A stretch of DNA of 64,000 bases. Origin: Fimbriiglobus ruber (GTDB taxonomy: Bacteria > Planctomycetota > Planctomycetia > Gemmatales > Gemmataceae). The translations under genes were made by a program, and so were the position numbers. Numbering within the stretch: position 1 is the stretch's first letter; the number at the start of each line of letters is the position of its first letter. The stretch spans positions 496,001 through 560,000 of the forward strand of contig NZ_NIDE01000004.1 of NCBI RefSeq assembly GCF_002197845.1, given 5' to 3'. Positions 17,868 through 26,560 of this stretch are shown in pieces. The notes below the pieces were generated by a model that saw only the letters and a list, made by a program, of their open reading frames with translations, made no database searches and was not told where the DNA came from.

Positions 17868-19136
17868 CCGCGATCTCGACGTGCTCCCGGAGTCATGATG
17901 TCGGCCCACTACGAACGCGCCCTGCTCCTGTTCCAGCAGTCCCGGTACGAGCCGGCCGAGAAGGAACTCCGCCAGGTACTCGCGGCCGACCCGGACGATG
18001 CGGCGGCCCACGCGCTCCTCGCCCTCTGCCTGGTTCAATTGAAACGGTTCGACCCGGCCACGGACGAGGCGGAGCGTGCCGTCGCCGGCGCGCCAGACGT
18101 CCCCTTTTCTCACTACGCCCTGGCGACCGTCCGCTACCACCGCCACCATTACCCGGAAGCCGAGGCGGCCGTCCGCGAGGCGATCCGGCTCGACCCGGCC
18201 GCCGCCGACTACCGCGCGCTACTCGGCGCGATCCTGGCCGACCGGGAGAACTGGCGCGGCGTGTTGGCCGCGGCCAACGCGGGCCTCGAATGCGACCCCG
18301 CGCACGCCGGCTGCAACAACCTGAAGGCGATGGCCCTGGTCAAACTCGGCCGCCGGGTGGAAGCCGGAGAAACGATCGAAGGTGCCCTCGCCCGCGACCC
18401 GGACAACGCCTTCACCCACGCCAACAACGGCTGGGCCATGCTCCACGCGGGCGACCCGACGCGAGCCCTGGTCCACTTCCGGGAAGCCCTGCGCCTCAAC
18501 CCGGATCTGGAGTTCGCCCGCGCCGGGATGATCGAGGCGCTCAAGGCCCGGTACTGGGTTTACCGGCAGATCCTGCGGTATTTCTTGTGGATGAGCCGGC
18601 TCAGTCCCCAGGCTCGGTGGGGCGTCGTCATCGGCCTTCTCGTGGGTCAACAGGCCGCCGCCGCGGTCGCCAAGTCCAATCCCGAACTCGCTCCCTTCCT
18701 GGAACCTTTGTTGATCGCTTACGTGGTGTTCGTCGTGACGACGTGGACGGCGCGGCCGTTGAGTAACCTCGTCTTGCGCCTGAGCCGGTTCGGCCGCCTC
18801 GCGCTATCCCGCGAGCAGCGGGCGACCTCGAATTTGGTGGGGGGATGTGTTCTGGTGTCGCTCGTCGGCGTGGGCATCGGGATCGTGGAGCCGGCGCCTT
18901 ACGACTGGCCCGGGTGGCTGATGGCACTCGCGTTCATGATCCTGTTGCTGCCGCTCGGCTCGATATTCAGTTGCCCGAGCGGGTGGCCGCGGGTGGTCAT
19001 GGTGGTCTACACGCTCGTCATGTTTCTGGTCGCGGTTGCCGGCGTCGGATTGTTCGCGTTCGGGTTTTATCTGGCCGAGCGCGAACCGCAAACCGCGATC
19101 GGTTACATCAGGACCGGGGCGACCGGAACAATTACT

Positions 19137-20416
19137 TCACCCTTTGGCCGCACCCGAAACTCCTTGGCGTGGCCGGATGGTATAGTTCCAACTCGGACAG
19201 GTCTTATGCCGTCGCAAGCGCAACTTCCTCATCTCGTGATCCGTGACCTTCAGGCCCCTCTCATAGTTTCCCCGCAACAACACGGCTTTCACCTGCAAGC
19301 CTGTTTCGGTTCTCGTGTCCTGAATATAGCCCAACAAGATCAACCACGAACGCAAGGGCTTGCCGGCCCAGTTGATGCTGATAAAGCTGAACAGCCGATG
19401 CTCAATCGGGTTCCACTTGGAGCCACCGCGGGGGTAGTGGCACACCGTCACCTCCAGGTTGAAGGCGTCAGCCAGCCGTTCCTGCAACTGACGCTTCCAC
19501 ATCCGAGGCCGACAGCCATTACTGCCACCCGAGTCCGCCAGGATCAGGAGTTTGGTAGCGTCCGGGAAACGACGGCGACCGTGGCTCTTCCACCACGAGA
19601 CAATCGCATCGACCGCAAACTCCGGCGTGTCGGCCGATTCGCCCACGTACACGTAACCGCGGTCGTGTTGTACCAGGTAGATGCCATACGGGGTGGCCCG
19701 GCCCTCGGCGTCACTGAGGAAGTCATAAGCGTTGACCTCGTCCGCCTCGTGGCACCAGGTCTGCCCATCCTGCTGGAAGTTGCCGATCAACTCTTTTTTC
19801 TTGGTATCCACGCTGATGACCGGCCTGCCCGCTTTCAGGAACCGCCGCTTCTGGTGGGCGATGTAGCGGAACTGACGATCCCGATCGGGGTGCGGTGGGC
19901 CGGTAAACCGTTTCCGATTCGCCTTCAACGAGTACTTGAGTTTGTGGAGCAAACGCCGGACGGTCTTGGGGTCGATGGCATGGCCTCGTTGGGCCAGCAG
20001 TTGGCCCAGTCGCTTCAGGCTCAGACGCACCCACCGCTGTTTCGTCATCGGGTCGCCGCCGGTGTCATCGACCAGCAGGGCTACCAGGTCTCGCTCCAGG
20101 ACCGGATCTTTTTTTCCAAGGGCGGGCGGCCCGCTCCAGGGCGGCGGACCCGTCCCGGCGGGAGGTTGGCAAAAGCCGACCCTAACTCTTGGCGTCCCCG
20201 GCGAATGGTCTGGACGTGGAGGCCTGTGATGGAGGATACCAGGCGGTCACCGCCGTGGCCGATGCGCTGGGCTTCCCAGGCCGCCAGCCAGCGTCGCTGT
20301 TGCTCGTTGAGCCGACTGAGGAGCAAGTTGAGTTGTCGGTGGACCTCCTTGTTGGGATGGTCTGTCGCCTGGAGGCAATCAGGACATCGACATTGGTGAA
20401 GCGGGGTAGGGTGCAT
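19137..20416 (-). CDS. ISAzo13-family transposase, two frames joined by -1 slip
   Basis: The first frame (20416 down to 20081) encodes a Zn/Cys-containing start (HQCRCPDCLQ) and a DNA-binding segment (GHGGDRLVSSITGLHVQTIR). It would end shortly after PPLEKKIRSW. The second frame (open to 19137) starts ...DPVLERDLVALLVDD and carries the Rhodopirellula-type DDE core: PVISVDTKKKELIGNF (first Asp), LLILADSGGSNGCR (second Asp) and GGSKWNPIEHRLFS (Glu). The frames meet at A_AAA_AAG (20114-20108), where a -1 slip turns KKI into KKDPV and restores the family sequence. The stop lies inside the left TIR. The start at 20416 (MHPTPLHQ) is a best guess. Confidence 0.75.
20108..20114 (-). other. Putative -1 frameshift heptamer A_AAA_AAG
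   Basis: On the minus strand the zero frame reads GAA AAA AAG, giving the classical slippery sequence A_AAA_AAG used by dnaX and several IS families. A backward slip of one base places GAT as the next codon and enters the catalytic frame. The run is seven A residues followed by G, so an assembly indel in the run is an alternative explanation. Confidence 0.6.
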
Positions 20417-20583
20417 GATGTGGTCTCCAGCTGACGCAACAAGCCATGCAAGTGATTGTAGGGACAAGGGTGAAGTAATTGTTCCGGCCGCCCCGGTGCG
20501 TCGCTCCTTCGCGCGAACAACTGGGTCGGCTTCCTTTCGGCATTCCTGGCCAACAAACTGATGACGGTCCGACCTCGCCTGTA

Positions 20584-20621
20584 GACGGGTCGGCGGAGAC
20601 GGCCGTCTCCGCCGACCCGTC
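20584..20621. terminator. 38-bp perfect palindrome between convergent genes
   Basis: GACGGGTCGGCGGAGAC and its exact complement meet around a GGCC centre, giving a very stable GC stem starting at the TAG of the interrupted TPR gene. It lies between that gene and the convergent membrane protein gene ending at 20642. It lacks a long T tract, so termination is inferred from position and stability. Confidence 0.6.
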
Positions 20622-20641
20622 ACTTCGTTCAACGAATCGAG

Positions 20642-21247
20642 TTACGTGTTCGGCGCCGGCTCGGCCGGCGTCACGACGGCCGGGGCGGCCGGTTTGGGCG
20701 GCCCGCCTTTGCCCGCTTCGGCTTCTTCCTTCGAGAACAGCACCAGGAACGCGCCGGCCCCGACCAGGAGAATCCCCAGGAGCAACTTCCACCCCGGCAT
20801 CTCGAACTCGAAGTGGAACGGCTCGCCCGACTTCGGGTGCCAGAGGGTGCTAATCAGCGTGTTGATGACCGGGGCGAGCCCGAAAATCAGCGGCGCGATG
20901 TAGACCCGGAACGTCGCCGGGTTGAGCCCTTCGGCTTTGGCCGCGTCCACGGCGGCCTTGCTCGCGAACACCACGCAGATCGCGCCGACGGCGCCGGCCA
21001 CGCCGGCCAGACAGGCGAAGGTCAGTCCCGTCGTACTCAGCTTCGGCCACTCTTCCTGCCCGGTCAGGAACAGGATCAGGGGGAACACGACCGCGAGGAC
21101 GAAGTACGCGATCCCGACGCACAGGATGGCCATGAGCCGCGCGTTCGGCTTCCCGCCGAGTTCGGAGCCGCCGTAGAAAATGATCGGGACGTACGTACCC
21201 CACGACAGACCGGCGAGCAGAACGTAGCCCCACCACGGAATATTCAT
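20642..21247 (-). CDS. Five-helix membrane protein, DMT/EamA-like
   Basis: A 201-residue protein with five predicted membrane helices: WWGYVLLAGLSWGTYVPII, MAILCVGIAYFVLAVVFPLI, GLTFACLAGVAGAVGAICVV, VYIAPLIFGLAPVINTLIST, and WKLLLGILLVGAGAFLVLF. A Lys/Pro/Ala-rich cytoplasmic tail follows. Five helices correspond to one half of a drug/metabolite transporter, and the GLSWGTYVP start is reminiscent of sugar/DMT permeases. The match is weak and a transport substrate cannot be named. The start at 21247 was preferred over the in-frame ATG at 21310, which only adds a polar leader. Confidence 0.6.
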   Translation of the reverse strand: MNIPWWGYVLLAGLSWGTYVPIIFYGGSELGGKPNARLMAILCVGIAYFVLAVVFPLILFLTGQEEWPKLSTTGLTFACLAGVAGAVGAICVVFASKAAVDAAKAEGLNPATFRVYIAPLIFGLAPVINTLISTLWHPKSGEPFHFEFEMPGWKLLLGILLVGAGAFLVLFSKEEAEAGKGGPPKPAAPAVVTPAEPAPNT

Positions 21248-21324
21248 CGGACGAGCCTCGGAGACGAGCGGGATCGGTTGGCGTGACAGCCAAGCGGGCG
21301 GCGAACGCAAACAGTGTAGGAACG

Positions 21325-21352
21325 AAAAAAGCCCGCGGACACATCCGCGGGC
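21325..21352 (-). terminator. Rho-independent terminator
   Basis: On the minus strand, a 9-bp GC stem (GCCCGCGGA/TCCGCGGGC, loop of four) is followed by six T residues. It stands downstream of dprA and upstream of the membrane protein gene on the same strand, separating the two transcription units. The plus-strand version has only four T residues. Confidence 0.8.
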
Positions 21353-21454
21353 TTTTCGTGGTCAATGCCCGACAGGAAATCGATCTTGAAAGGAGGGTCG
21401 TGACGGTCAGTTTCCGAGCAGGTAATCGAAGCTCGACGGGTCACGGGCTTCTTT

Positions 21455-22618
21455 TCACACCCGCCGTTCGTACTGGTTGCCCGGCAGGCGGCGAACCACT
21501 TTTCGCATCTCCATTTTCATCAACACCACAACCAACTCGCCGACGGGCACGCCGATCTCGCGGGACAGTTCGTCGACGTGGCGCGGGGTGGCGAGCGCGT
21601 CCCACACTTTCTGTTGCTGCGGGTCGAGGCCGGGCGGCGGGGCCGGCGGACCCGGGCTCGGCGCGTCGAATAGGGTGGGCGCGGGTGCCGGGGCGGGCCG
21701 GTGAGCGGGTTTGCCCGGGTCGAGCGGGGCGATGCCGCGGAGGTCGTCGAGGACGTCGTCGGCCGTGCGGACGAGCCGGGCTCCCTTGCGGATCAGGTCC
21801 AGGCACCCCGCGCTCGGCGCACTGTCGACATTTCCGGGGACCGCGAACACTTCCCGCCCCTGTTCGGCCGCGTGGGTGGCCGTAATCAGCGCCCCGCTCT
21901 TCGCGTTCGCCTCGATCACCACGATCCCGCGGCAGAGGCCGCTGATGATCCGGTTGCGGGCCGGGAACATGCCCGGTTGCGGGGCCACCGTCATCGGGGT
22001 CTCGGTCACGAGTGCGCCGCGGGCGGCCACCTCTTCCGCCAGGTCGGCGTGTTCGGGCGGGTAAATCTTCGACAGCCCGCCTGCCAGAACGGCGATGGTA
22101 CGACCTCCGGCGTCCAGGGCTCCGCGGTGGGCGGCGCCGTCGATCCCCCGGGCCAACCCGGACACCACCGTCCACCCGGCCGCCGCCAACCCGGCCGCGA
22201 TCCGCTCCGCGACCCGCTTGCCGTAACTCGTACACGCCCGCGAGCCGACGATCCCGACCGCGTTCGCGTCGGCCGCGGTCAGCGCGCCGCGGAGGTAGAG
22301 CAACGGCGGGGCGTCGTCGATCGCGGCCAGCCGGGCCGGGTACTCCGGTTCACCGGCGCGAACGACCCGGACCGCGTGGGCGTCGATGAGATCCCACTCC
22401 GGCGTAATGTCGACGTTCCGGAAGGAGGCCGCGAATCGGGCCGCGAGTTTCGCCCCGACGAGCGGGATGGTTTCCAACTGGGGTGCCGTGGCGGCGAGCG
22501 CGGCGGCCGCGGACCCGAAATGTTCGAGGACCGCCCGGGTCAATTTCGGCCCCAGCCCGGGCACCAGCGCGAGCGCGAGGTGGTCGCGCAAGTCGGGTGG
22601 GACGGGGGGCGCGGGCAT
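21455..22618 (-). CDS. dprA: DNA-processing protein DprA
   Basis: A 387-residue protein. It begins with a SAM-like helical N-terminus (LALALVPGLGPKLTRAVLEH). The Rossmann-like DprA core follows: VGIVGSRACTSYGKRVAE, then VVSGLARGIDGAAHRGAL, GGLSKIYPPEH, MFPARNRIISGL and GALITATHAAEQGREVFAVPG. After a Pro-rich linker, a C-terminal winged helix resembles the DprA WH domain (DELSREIGVPVGELVVVL). DprA binds single-stranded DNA and loads RecA during transformation. The ATG at 22618 (MPAPPVPPDL) is preferred over an ATG at 22726, because the extra residues are not conserved-looking. Confidence 0.92.
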   Translation of the reverse strand: MPAPPVPPDLRDHLALALVPGLGPKLTRAVLEHFGSAAAALAATAPQLETIPLVGAKLAARFAASFRNVDITPEWDLIDAHAVRVVRAGEPEYPARLAAIDDAPPLLYLRGALTAADANAVGIVGSRACTSYGKRVAERIAAGLAAAGWTVVSGLARGIDGAAHRGALDAGGRTIAVLAGGLSKIYPPEHADLAEEVAARGALVTETPMTVAPQPGMFPARNRIISGLCRGIVVIEANAKSGALITATHAAEQGREVFAVPGNVDSAPSAGCLDLIRKGARLVRTADDVLDDLRGIAPLDPGKPAHRPAPAPAPTLFDAPSPGPPAPPPGLDPQQQKVWDALATPRHVDELSREIGVPVGELVVVLMKMEMRKVVRRLPGNQYERRV

Positions 22619-23059
22619 GCGATATTTGGGGGGAGTAGACCGCCGGGGAAGAAAAGCGTGGCCTCCGTGCCAGCTATCCCGTTCCTTGGGAGCGGTGATC
22701 TTAGCTCGACCTCCAGCTGGTGGCAACGATTATTTCGACACACCCGTCCGCCGGGCCGCCACCTGTCGTAGAAACCGACACATTTACGACGCTGGCAGCG
22801 CCAGCTGGTGGCGCCGCGGTCTCATTTGACCGCAGCAAAAATCGCCGCGGCTCTCATTTTGCATGACGTAATTTTTTGGTGGGCGATGGTGTTCCTATTC
22901 GTGCGGTTCTTCCGGTTATCGACGGCCCCGGTACGGGTAGCTATTCGCACAGCCCGTGCTTACGATTGACTTTGTGAATTCGACTCTTCCGCGCGGCGGC
23001 CGCGGGCCCCGGGGCTCGTGGGGACCGCCCCGCGTTCCATTCACGCAAGGCGCATCCTG
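22619..23059. other. Intergenic region upstream of dprA and surface protein
   Basis: About 440 bases between divergently transcribed dprA and the first giant surface protein. No gene is recognised. Short imperfect repeats with CAGCTGGTGGC occur near 22712 and 22800, and a GCCGCGG-TCTCATTT motif occurs twice near 22815-22860. The region must hold promoters for both genes, but none can be assigned with confidence. Confidence 0.4.
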
Positions 23060-25936
23060 ATGTCCCGTTCCCGTTCCGGTGCTTCCCGTTCTTCCCTCGG
23101 TTCCCGCCTCCGCTTCGAACGGCTGGAGGATCGCACGACGCCGACCTCGTTCACCGTCTCGAACACCAACGCTACGGGCGCGGGCAGTCTGCAGGACGCG
23201 ATCGCGCAAGCCGACGCGTCGCCGGGGTCGCCGAACGTGATCACGTTCGCACCCTCCCTCGCCGCCCAGACGATCACGCTGACCACCATCGGGGACACCA
23301 CGGCGGGCCCGGCCGCGTTCGTCATCACCTCGACGATCACGATCGAGGGGAGCGGCCAGATTCTGACCCGCGACACGTCGTCGACCGCCTCGGCGTTCCG
23401 CCTGTTCACCGTGACCGGGTCCGGGAACTTGACGCTCGAAAACCTGTCGCTCGAGAACGGCCTCGCCCAGGGCGGGACCGGCGGCGCCGGCGGCGGCGGC
23501 GCGGCCGGCCTCGGGGGGGCGATCTTCAACCAGGGGACGCTGTCGCTCTTCAACGACACGATCGTCGGCAACCAGGCGATCGGCGGGGCGAACACCGGGG
23601 GGAGTAGCGTCGGGGCCGGGGGCGGTCTCGCCGGGCCCGGCGACGCCCTCGGCAACGGCGGCCAGCCGATGGGCGGGAGCGGGCCCGGCGGGTTCGGCGG
23701 GGGCGGCGGGTCGAGCGCGGCCGGTGCCGGCTCGGCCGGCGGGTTCGGCGGGGGCGGCGGGTTCGGTGGCACCCTCGGCGGGGCCGGCGGGTTCGGCGGC
23801 GGGGCGGCCGGGTCCGCCGGGACGGCCGGCGCGGCCGGGTTCGGGGGCGGGGCCGCGGCCGGGCTGGTCGGCGGGGCCGGGGGCGGCCTCGGCGGCGGCA
23901 TCTTCAACGCCGGCGGGACGATCATCGCGGGCAACACGACCCTGTTCAAGAACACCGCCACCGGCGGGAATGGGACCGGGGCCGGGGGCGGCAGCGCGTA
24001 CGGCGGGGGGATTTTCAACCTGGACGGGCAGGTGACGCTGACGAACGTCTCCCTCGTCGGGAACGTCGTCATCGCCGGGGCCGGCAACACCGGCGGGCAG
24101 ATCGGCGGCGGGGAGTTGTACAACCTGTCCGAGAACGTGGGGACTGCCACCGCCGGACAGGCCGCGACGGCCACGGTGGGGAACAGCCTGTTCGCCCTCA
24201 CCGTCACGACCTCGGACGTCGTGAACCGCCAGATCGACGGCACCGCCACGCTCGCGGCGTCCGGCCCGAACCTGTCGACGTTCGCCGTGGTCAACACGAG
24301 CGGCACCACGACCGGCCCGGCGTTCACCGTCAACACGAACCCGCAACTCGGTCCGATCCAGGACAACGGCGGGATGACGCCGACCGTCGCGCTCCTGGCC
24401 GGCAGCCCGGCCATCGACGCCGGGTCGACCGCCCTGCTGACGTCCGCGAACCTAGGGACCAGCCCGCCGTTCTTCGACCAGCGCGGCCCCGGCTACCTCC
24501 GCGTCTCGAACAGCGCCGTCGACCTGGGCGCGTACGAGTACCAACTGCCGGTGGGGATCGCCCCGGTCTCGTTACCGGGCGGCACCGCCGGCACCGCCTA
24601 CGCGCAAACCATCTCGGCTTACGGGCCGGTCGGGACGTACACGTTCGCCGTCACCTCCGGGGCGCTCCCGACGGGCCTGTCGTTGACGACCAAGGGGGCA
24701 CTGAGCGGCACGCCGACGACGACCGGAACGTACGCGTTCACGATCACGGCGACGGACTCCACGGGCGAGGTCGGCAGCCGGCCGTACTCGGTCGCGATCG
24801 GCGCGGCGGGGGCGGCGGTGCCGCCGACGGTGACCGTGCCGCTCCCCCCGCCCCCGCCGGGCGTCCCGCCGACGCCCGCCCCGCCGCCGACCGCGGGTGC
24901 GCCGTCCCCGGTTCTGGTCGGGTCGACCCAGTTCGCGGTCGGGGCCGACGCGGGCGGGGCCCCGCTCGTCGAGTCGTTCAACGCCAACCAGACCCCGGTC
25001 CTCGGGGCGACGTCCGCGTTCGCGTCGTCGTTCACCGGCGGGGCCCGGGTGGTGGCCGCCGACTTCAGCAACGACGGGGTCGACGATATCGCCGTCGGGA
25101 CCGGACCGGGGGTCGCCAACGAGGTGACCATCCTGGACGGCAAGACGGGGGCCGTGATCACCACCTTCCAGCCGTTCGAGGCGACCTTCACCGGCGGCCT
25201 CTTCGTGGCCGCCGGGGACATCACCGGGGACGGCATCCCGGATCTCATCGTGACCCCCGACCAGACCGGCGGGCCGGTCGTCGCCGTGTACGACGGGTCC
25301 AAGCTCATCCAGGGCCTGGCGTCCGGTCAGCCCAACGGCCAGCCGGCCCAGATCAACCGCTTTTTCGGCATCCAGGACCCGAACTTCCGGGGCGGGGCCC
25401 GGGCCGCGGCCGGGGACATCAACGGGGACGGGGTGGCCGACATCGTGGTCTCGGCCGGGTTCGGCGGCGGTCCCCGGATCGCTGGGTTCGACGGCGTCTC
25501 GGTCGCGTCGGGTGCGGCCGACCCGACCAAGCTGTTCGCCGACTTCTTCGCGTTCGAGCCGTCGCTGACGAACGGGGCGTACGTGGCCGTCGGGGACATC
25601 AACGGGGACGGGCACGCGGACGTAATCGCCGGCGGCGGTCCGGGCGGCGGCCCCCGCGTCACGATCTTTGACGGGGCCGACCTGCTGGCGAACACCCAGA
25701 CGCCGATCGCCGACTTCTTCGCCGGGGACACCAGCAACCGGGGCGGGGTGCGGGTGGCCGTCAAGAATCTGGACGGGAGCGCGAACGCGAGTCTGATCGT
25801 CGGGTCCGGGGCCGGAGCCGGGGCGACGGTCACGGCGTACACCGGGAAGGCGATCCTGGCCAACCCGGCGTCGCCGACCGCGGACTTCTCGCTCGACGCC
25901 TTCCCCGGGTTCACCGGCGGCGTCTTCGTCGGGTAA
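23060..25936 (+). CDS. Giant surface protein: beta-helix, Gly-rich stretch, Ig-like, FG-GAP repeats
   Basis: A 958-residue extracellular protein. The N-terminus is basic with RLRFERLEDRTTP, the planctomycete-type leader motif of secreted giant proteins. Residues ~30-470 resemble a polymorphic right-handed beta-helix (SLQDAIAQADASPGSP; LTLENLSLENG; LFNDTIVGN). This region contains a ~110-residue Gly/Ala-rich insert and ends in AYEYQLP, as in choice-of-anchor Q proteins. A putative Ig (He_PIG) domain follows (GTYTFAVTSGALPTGLSL), then a Pro linker. The C-terminal module has FG-GAP/VCBS-like repeats, each with an ANGDG/DINGDG-type Ca2+ loop (DFSNDGVDDIAVG, DITGDGIPDLIV, DINGDGVADIVV, DINGDGHADVIAG). 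An adhesive or structural surface role is likely. Confidence 0.8.
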   Translation: MSRSRSGASRSSLGSRLRFERLEDRTTPTSFTVSNTNATGAGSLQDAIAQADASPGSPNVITFAPSLAAQTITLTTIGDTTAGPAAFVITSTITIEGSGQILTRDTSSTASAFRLFTVTGSGNLTLENLSLENGLAQGGTGGAGGGGAAGLGGAIFNQGTLSLFNDTIVGNQAIGGANTGGSSVGAGGGLAGPGDALGNGGQPMGGSGPGGFGGGGGSSAAGAGSAGGFGGGGGFGGTLGGAGGFGGGAAGSAGTAGAAGFGGGAAAGLVGGAGGGLGGGIFNAGGTIIAGNTTLFKNTATGGNGTGAGGGSAYGGGIFNLDGQVTLTNVSLVGNVVIAGAGNTGGQIGGGELYNLSENVGTATAGQAATATVGNSLFALTVTTSDVVNRQIDGTATLAASGPNLSTFAVVNTSGTTTGPAFTVNTNPQLGPIQDNGGMTPTVALLAGSPAIDAGSTALLTSANLGTSPPFFDQRGPGYLRVSNSAVDLGAYEYQLPVGIAPVSLPGGTAGTAYAQTISAYGPVGTYTFAVTSGALPTGLSLTTKGALSGTPTTTGTYAFTITATDSTGEVGSRPYSVAIGAAGAAVPPTVTVPLPPPPPGVPPTPAPPPTAGAPSPVLVGSTQFAVGADAGGAPLVESFNANQTPVLGATSAFASSFTGGARVVAADFSNDGVDDIAVGTGPGVANEVTILDGKTGAVITTFQPFEATFTGGLFVAAGDITGDGIPDLIVTPDQTGGPVVAVYDGSKLIQGLASGQPNGQPAQINRFFGIQDPNFRGGARAAAGDINGDGVADIVVSAGFGGGPRIAGFDGVSVASGAADPTKLFADFFAFEPSLTNGAYVAVGDINGDGHADVIAGGGPGGGPRVTIFDGADLLANTQTPIADFFAGDTSNRGGVRVAVKNLDGSANASLIVGSGAGAGATVTAYTGKAILANPASPTADFSLDAFPGFTGGVFVG

Positions 25937-26560
25937 CGAAATGGATCACGCCGCAGCCGGTTTTGAACAGTTTCTCAACACCGGCACGCGGCCGGGAGGC
26001 CGCCCAGACCAACGGCGTGACGGCCCCCCGAGTTTTCTTTGGTAGAGCGGCAGTAGATCTAAAACGGTGGCCGGAGGGTCCATCCTCCGCTCACCGCGAC
26101 TCATTTTCAGAAAGAATCAGTTCGCGACGTGTCGGTCAATCCGTATCGGTCCACGCGAATCCTTTCCCCCTCCCGCGGCGAATCCATCGGGTGAGTAGCT
26201 CCGCCCGCCACTTACCCCGAAAGGGTGAAAAATCCACTTGGCGTGTTCGTTGACGGTCCACTTCAATTTTTGAAAAAGTTGCGAGAAGCGGCGAGCGTAC
26301 TGCCTGACCGCTTTTTTTTTCGAGACATGTCGGCCGTTGTTTCTGCCTATTGCTACATGGGAGATGCGCAGAAGCTCACTTTTGTCCACTATTTCTGCCC
26401 TCGGGATTGAGGTTGGCTCTATAGCTTTGAGACGCTGGCACGAATTACGAAGAGCCGAAATAGTGGGCAAAAGTGAGCATCTGCGCAACTCCTGTACCAG
26501 CGAAATAATCTCGCCCGAGCGAGTGTAATCCGTCGCCGCACTTTCTGAAAAGGACCGCCC
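25937..26560. other. Intergenic region between the two surface protein genes
   Basis: No gene is recognised in ~620 bases. It holds the 33-bp inverted repeat listed separately and a run of nine T residues near 26312. GC content is lower than in the flanking genes. Confidence 0.5.
26366..26486. repeat. 33-bp inverted repeat, 55-nt loop
   Basis: Arms at 26366-26398 and 26454-26486 are reverse complements with three mismatches. The element lies about 75 bases upstream of the second surface protein start, so it could be part of its 5' leader. Its sequence is unrelated to the other inverted repeats of the window. Confidence 0.8.

Larger units (their letters stand above)
19113..20497 (-). mobile_element. 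ISAzo13-family insertion sequence
   Basis: A 30-bp terminal inverted repeat (19113-19142 and 20468-20497) has one mismatch. The inner 20 bp (19123-19142 / 20468-20487) are perfect. It contains a single transposase cistron on the minus strand with a frame change. No target-site duplication is visible, but the host gene joins in frame across the outer boundaries. Confidence 0.85.
17895..20584 (+). pseudogene. TPR membrane protein gene interrupted by an IS
   Basis: The 5' part (17895-19112, 406 codons) encodes TPR repeats (YERALLLFQQSRYEPAEKEL, HALLALCLVQLKRFDPATDE, and others) followed by at least four membrane helices, as in the gene before it. It reaches the left end of an ISAzo13-type element at 19113. 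Directly right of the element, 20498-20584 encodes ASLLRANNWVGFLSAFLANK followed by a short basic end and TAG. Joining codon 19110-19112 to 20498 gives one continuous frame of 434 codons. This is strong evidence that the IS split an intact gene. In the IS orientation present, translation would instead continue antisense through the element to 20399. Confidence 0.75.

Noticed and set aside
19123-20399. C-terminal 425 residues of the open frame continuing from the TPR gene
   Set aside because: This part is antisense of the ISAzo13 transposase and is open only by composition.
23460-23900. PE_PGRS-like Gly-rich protein relationship
   Set aside because: The Gly/Ala richness is an insert in a beta-helix protein; there is no PE domain, so similarity is compositional.
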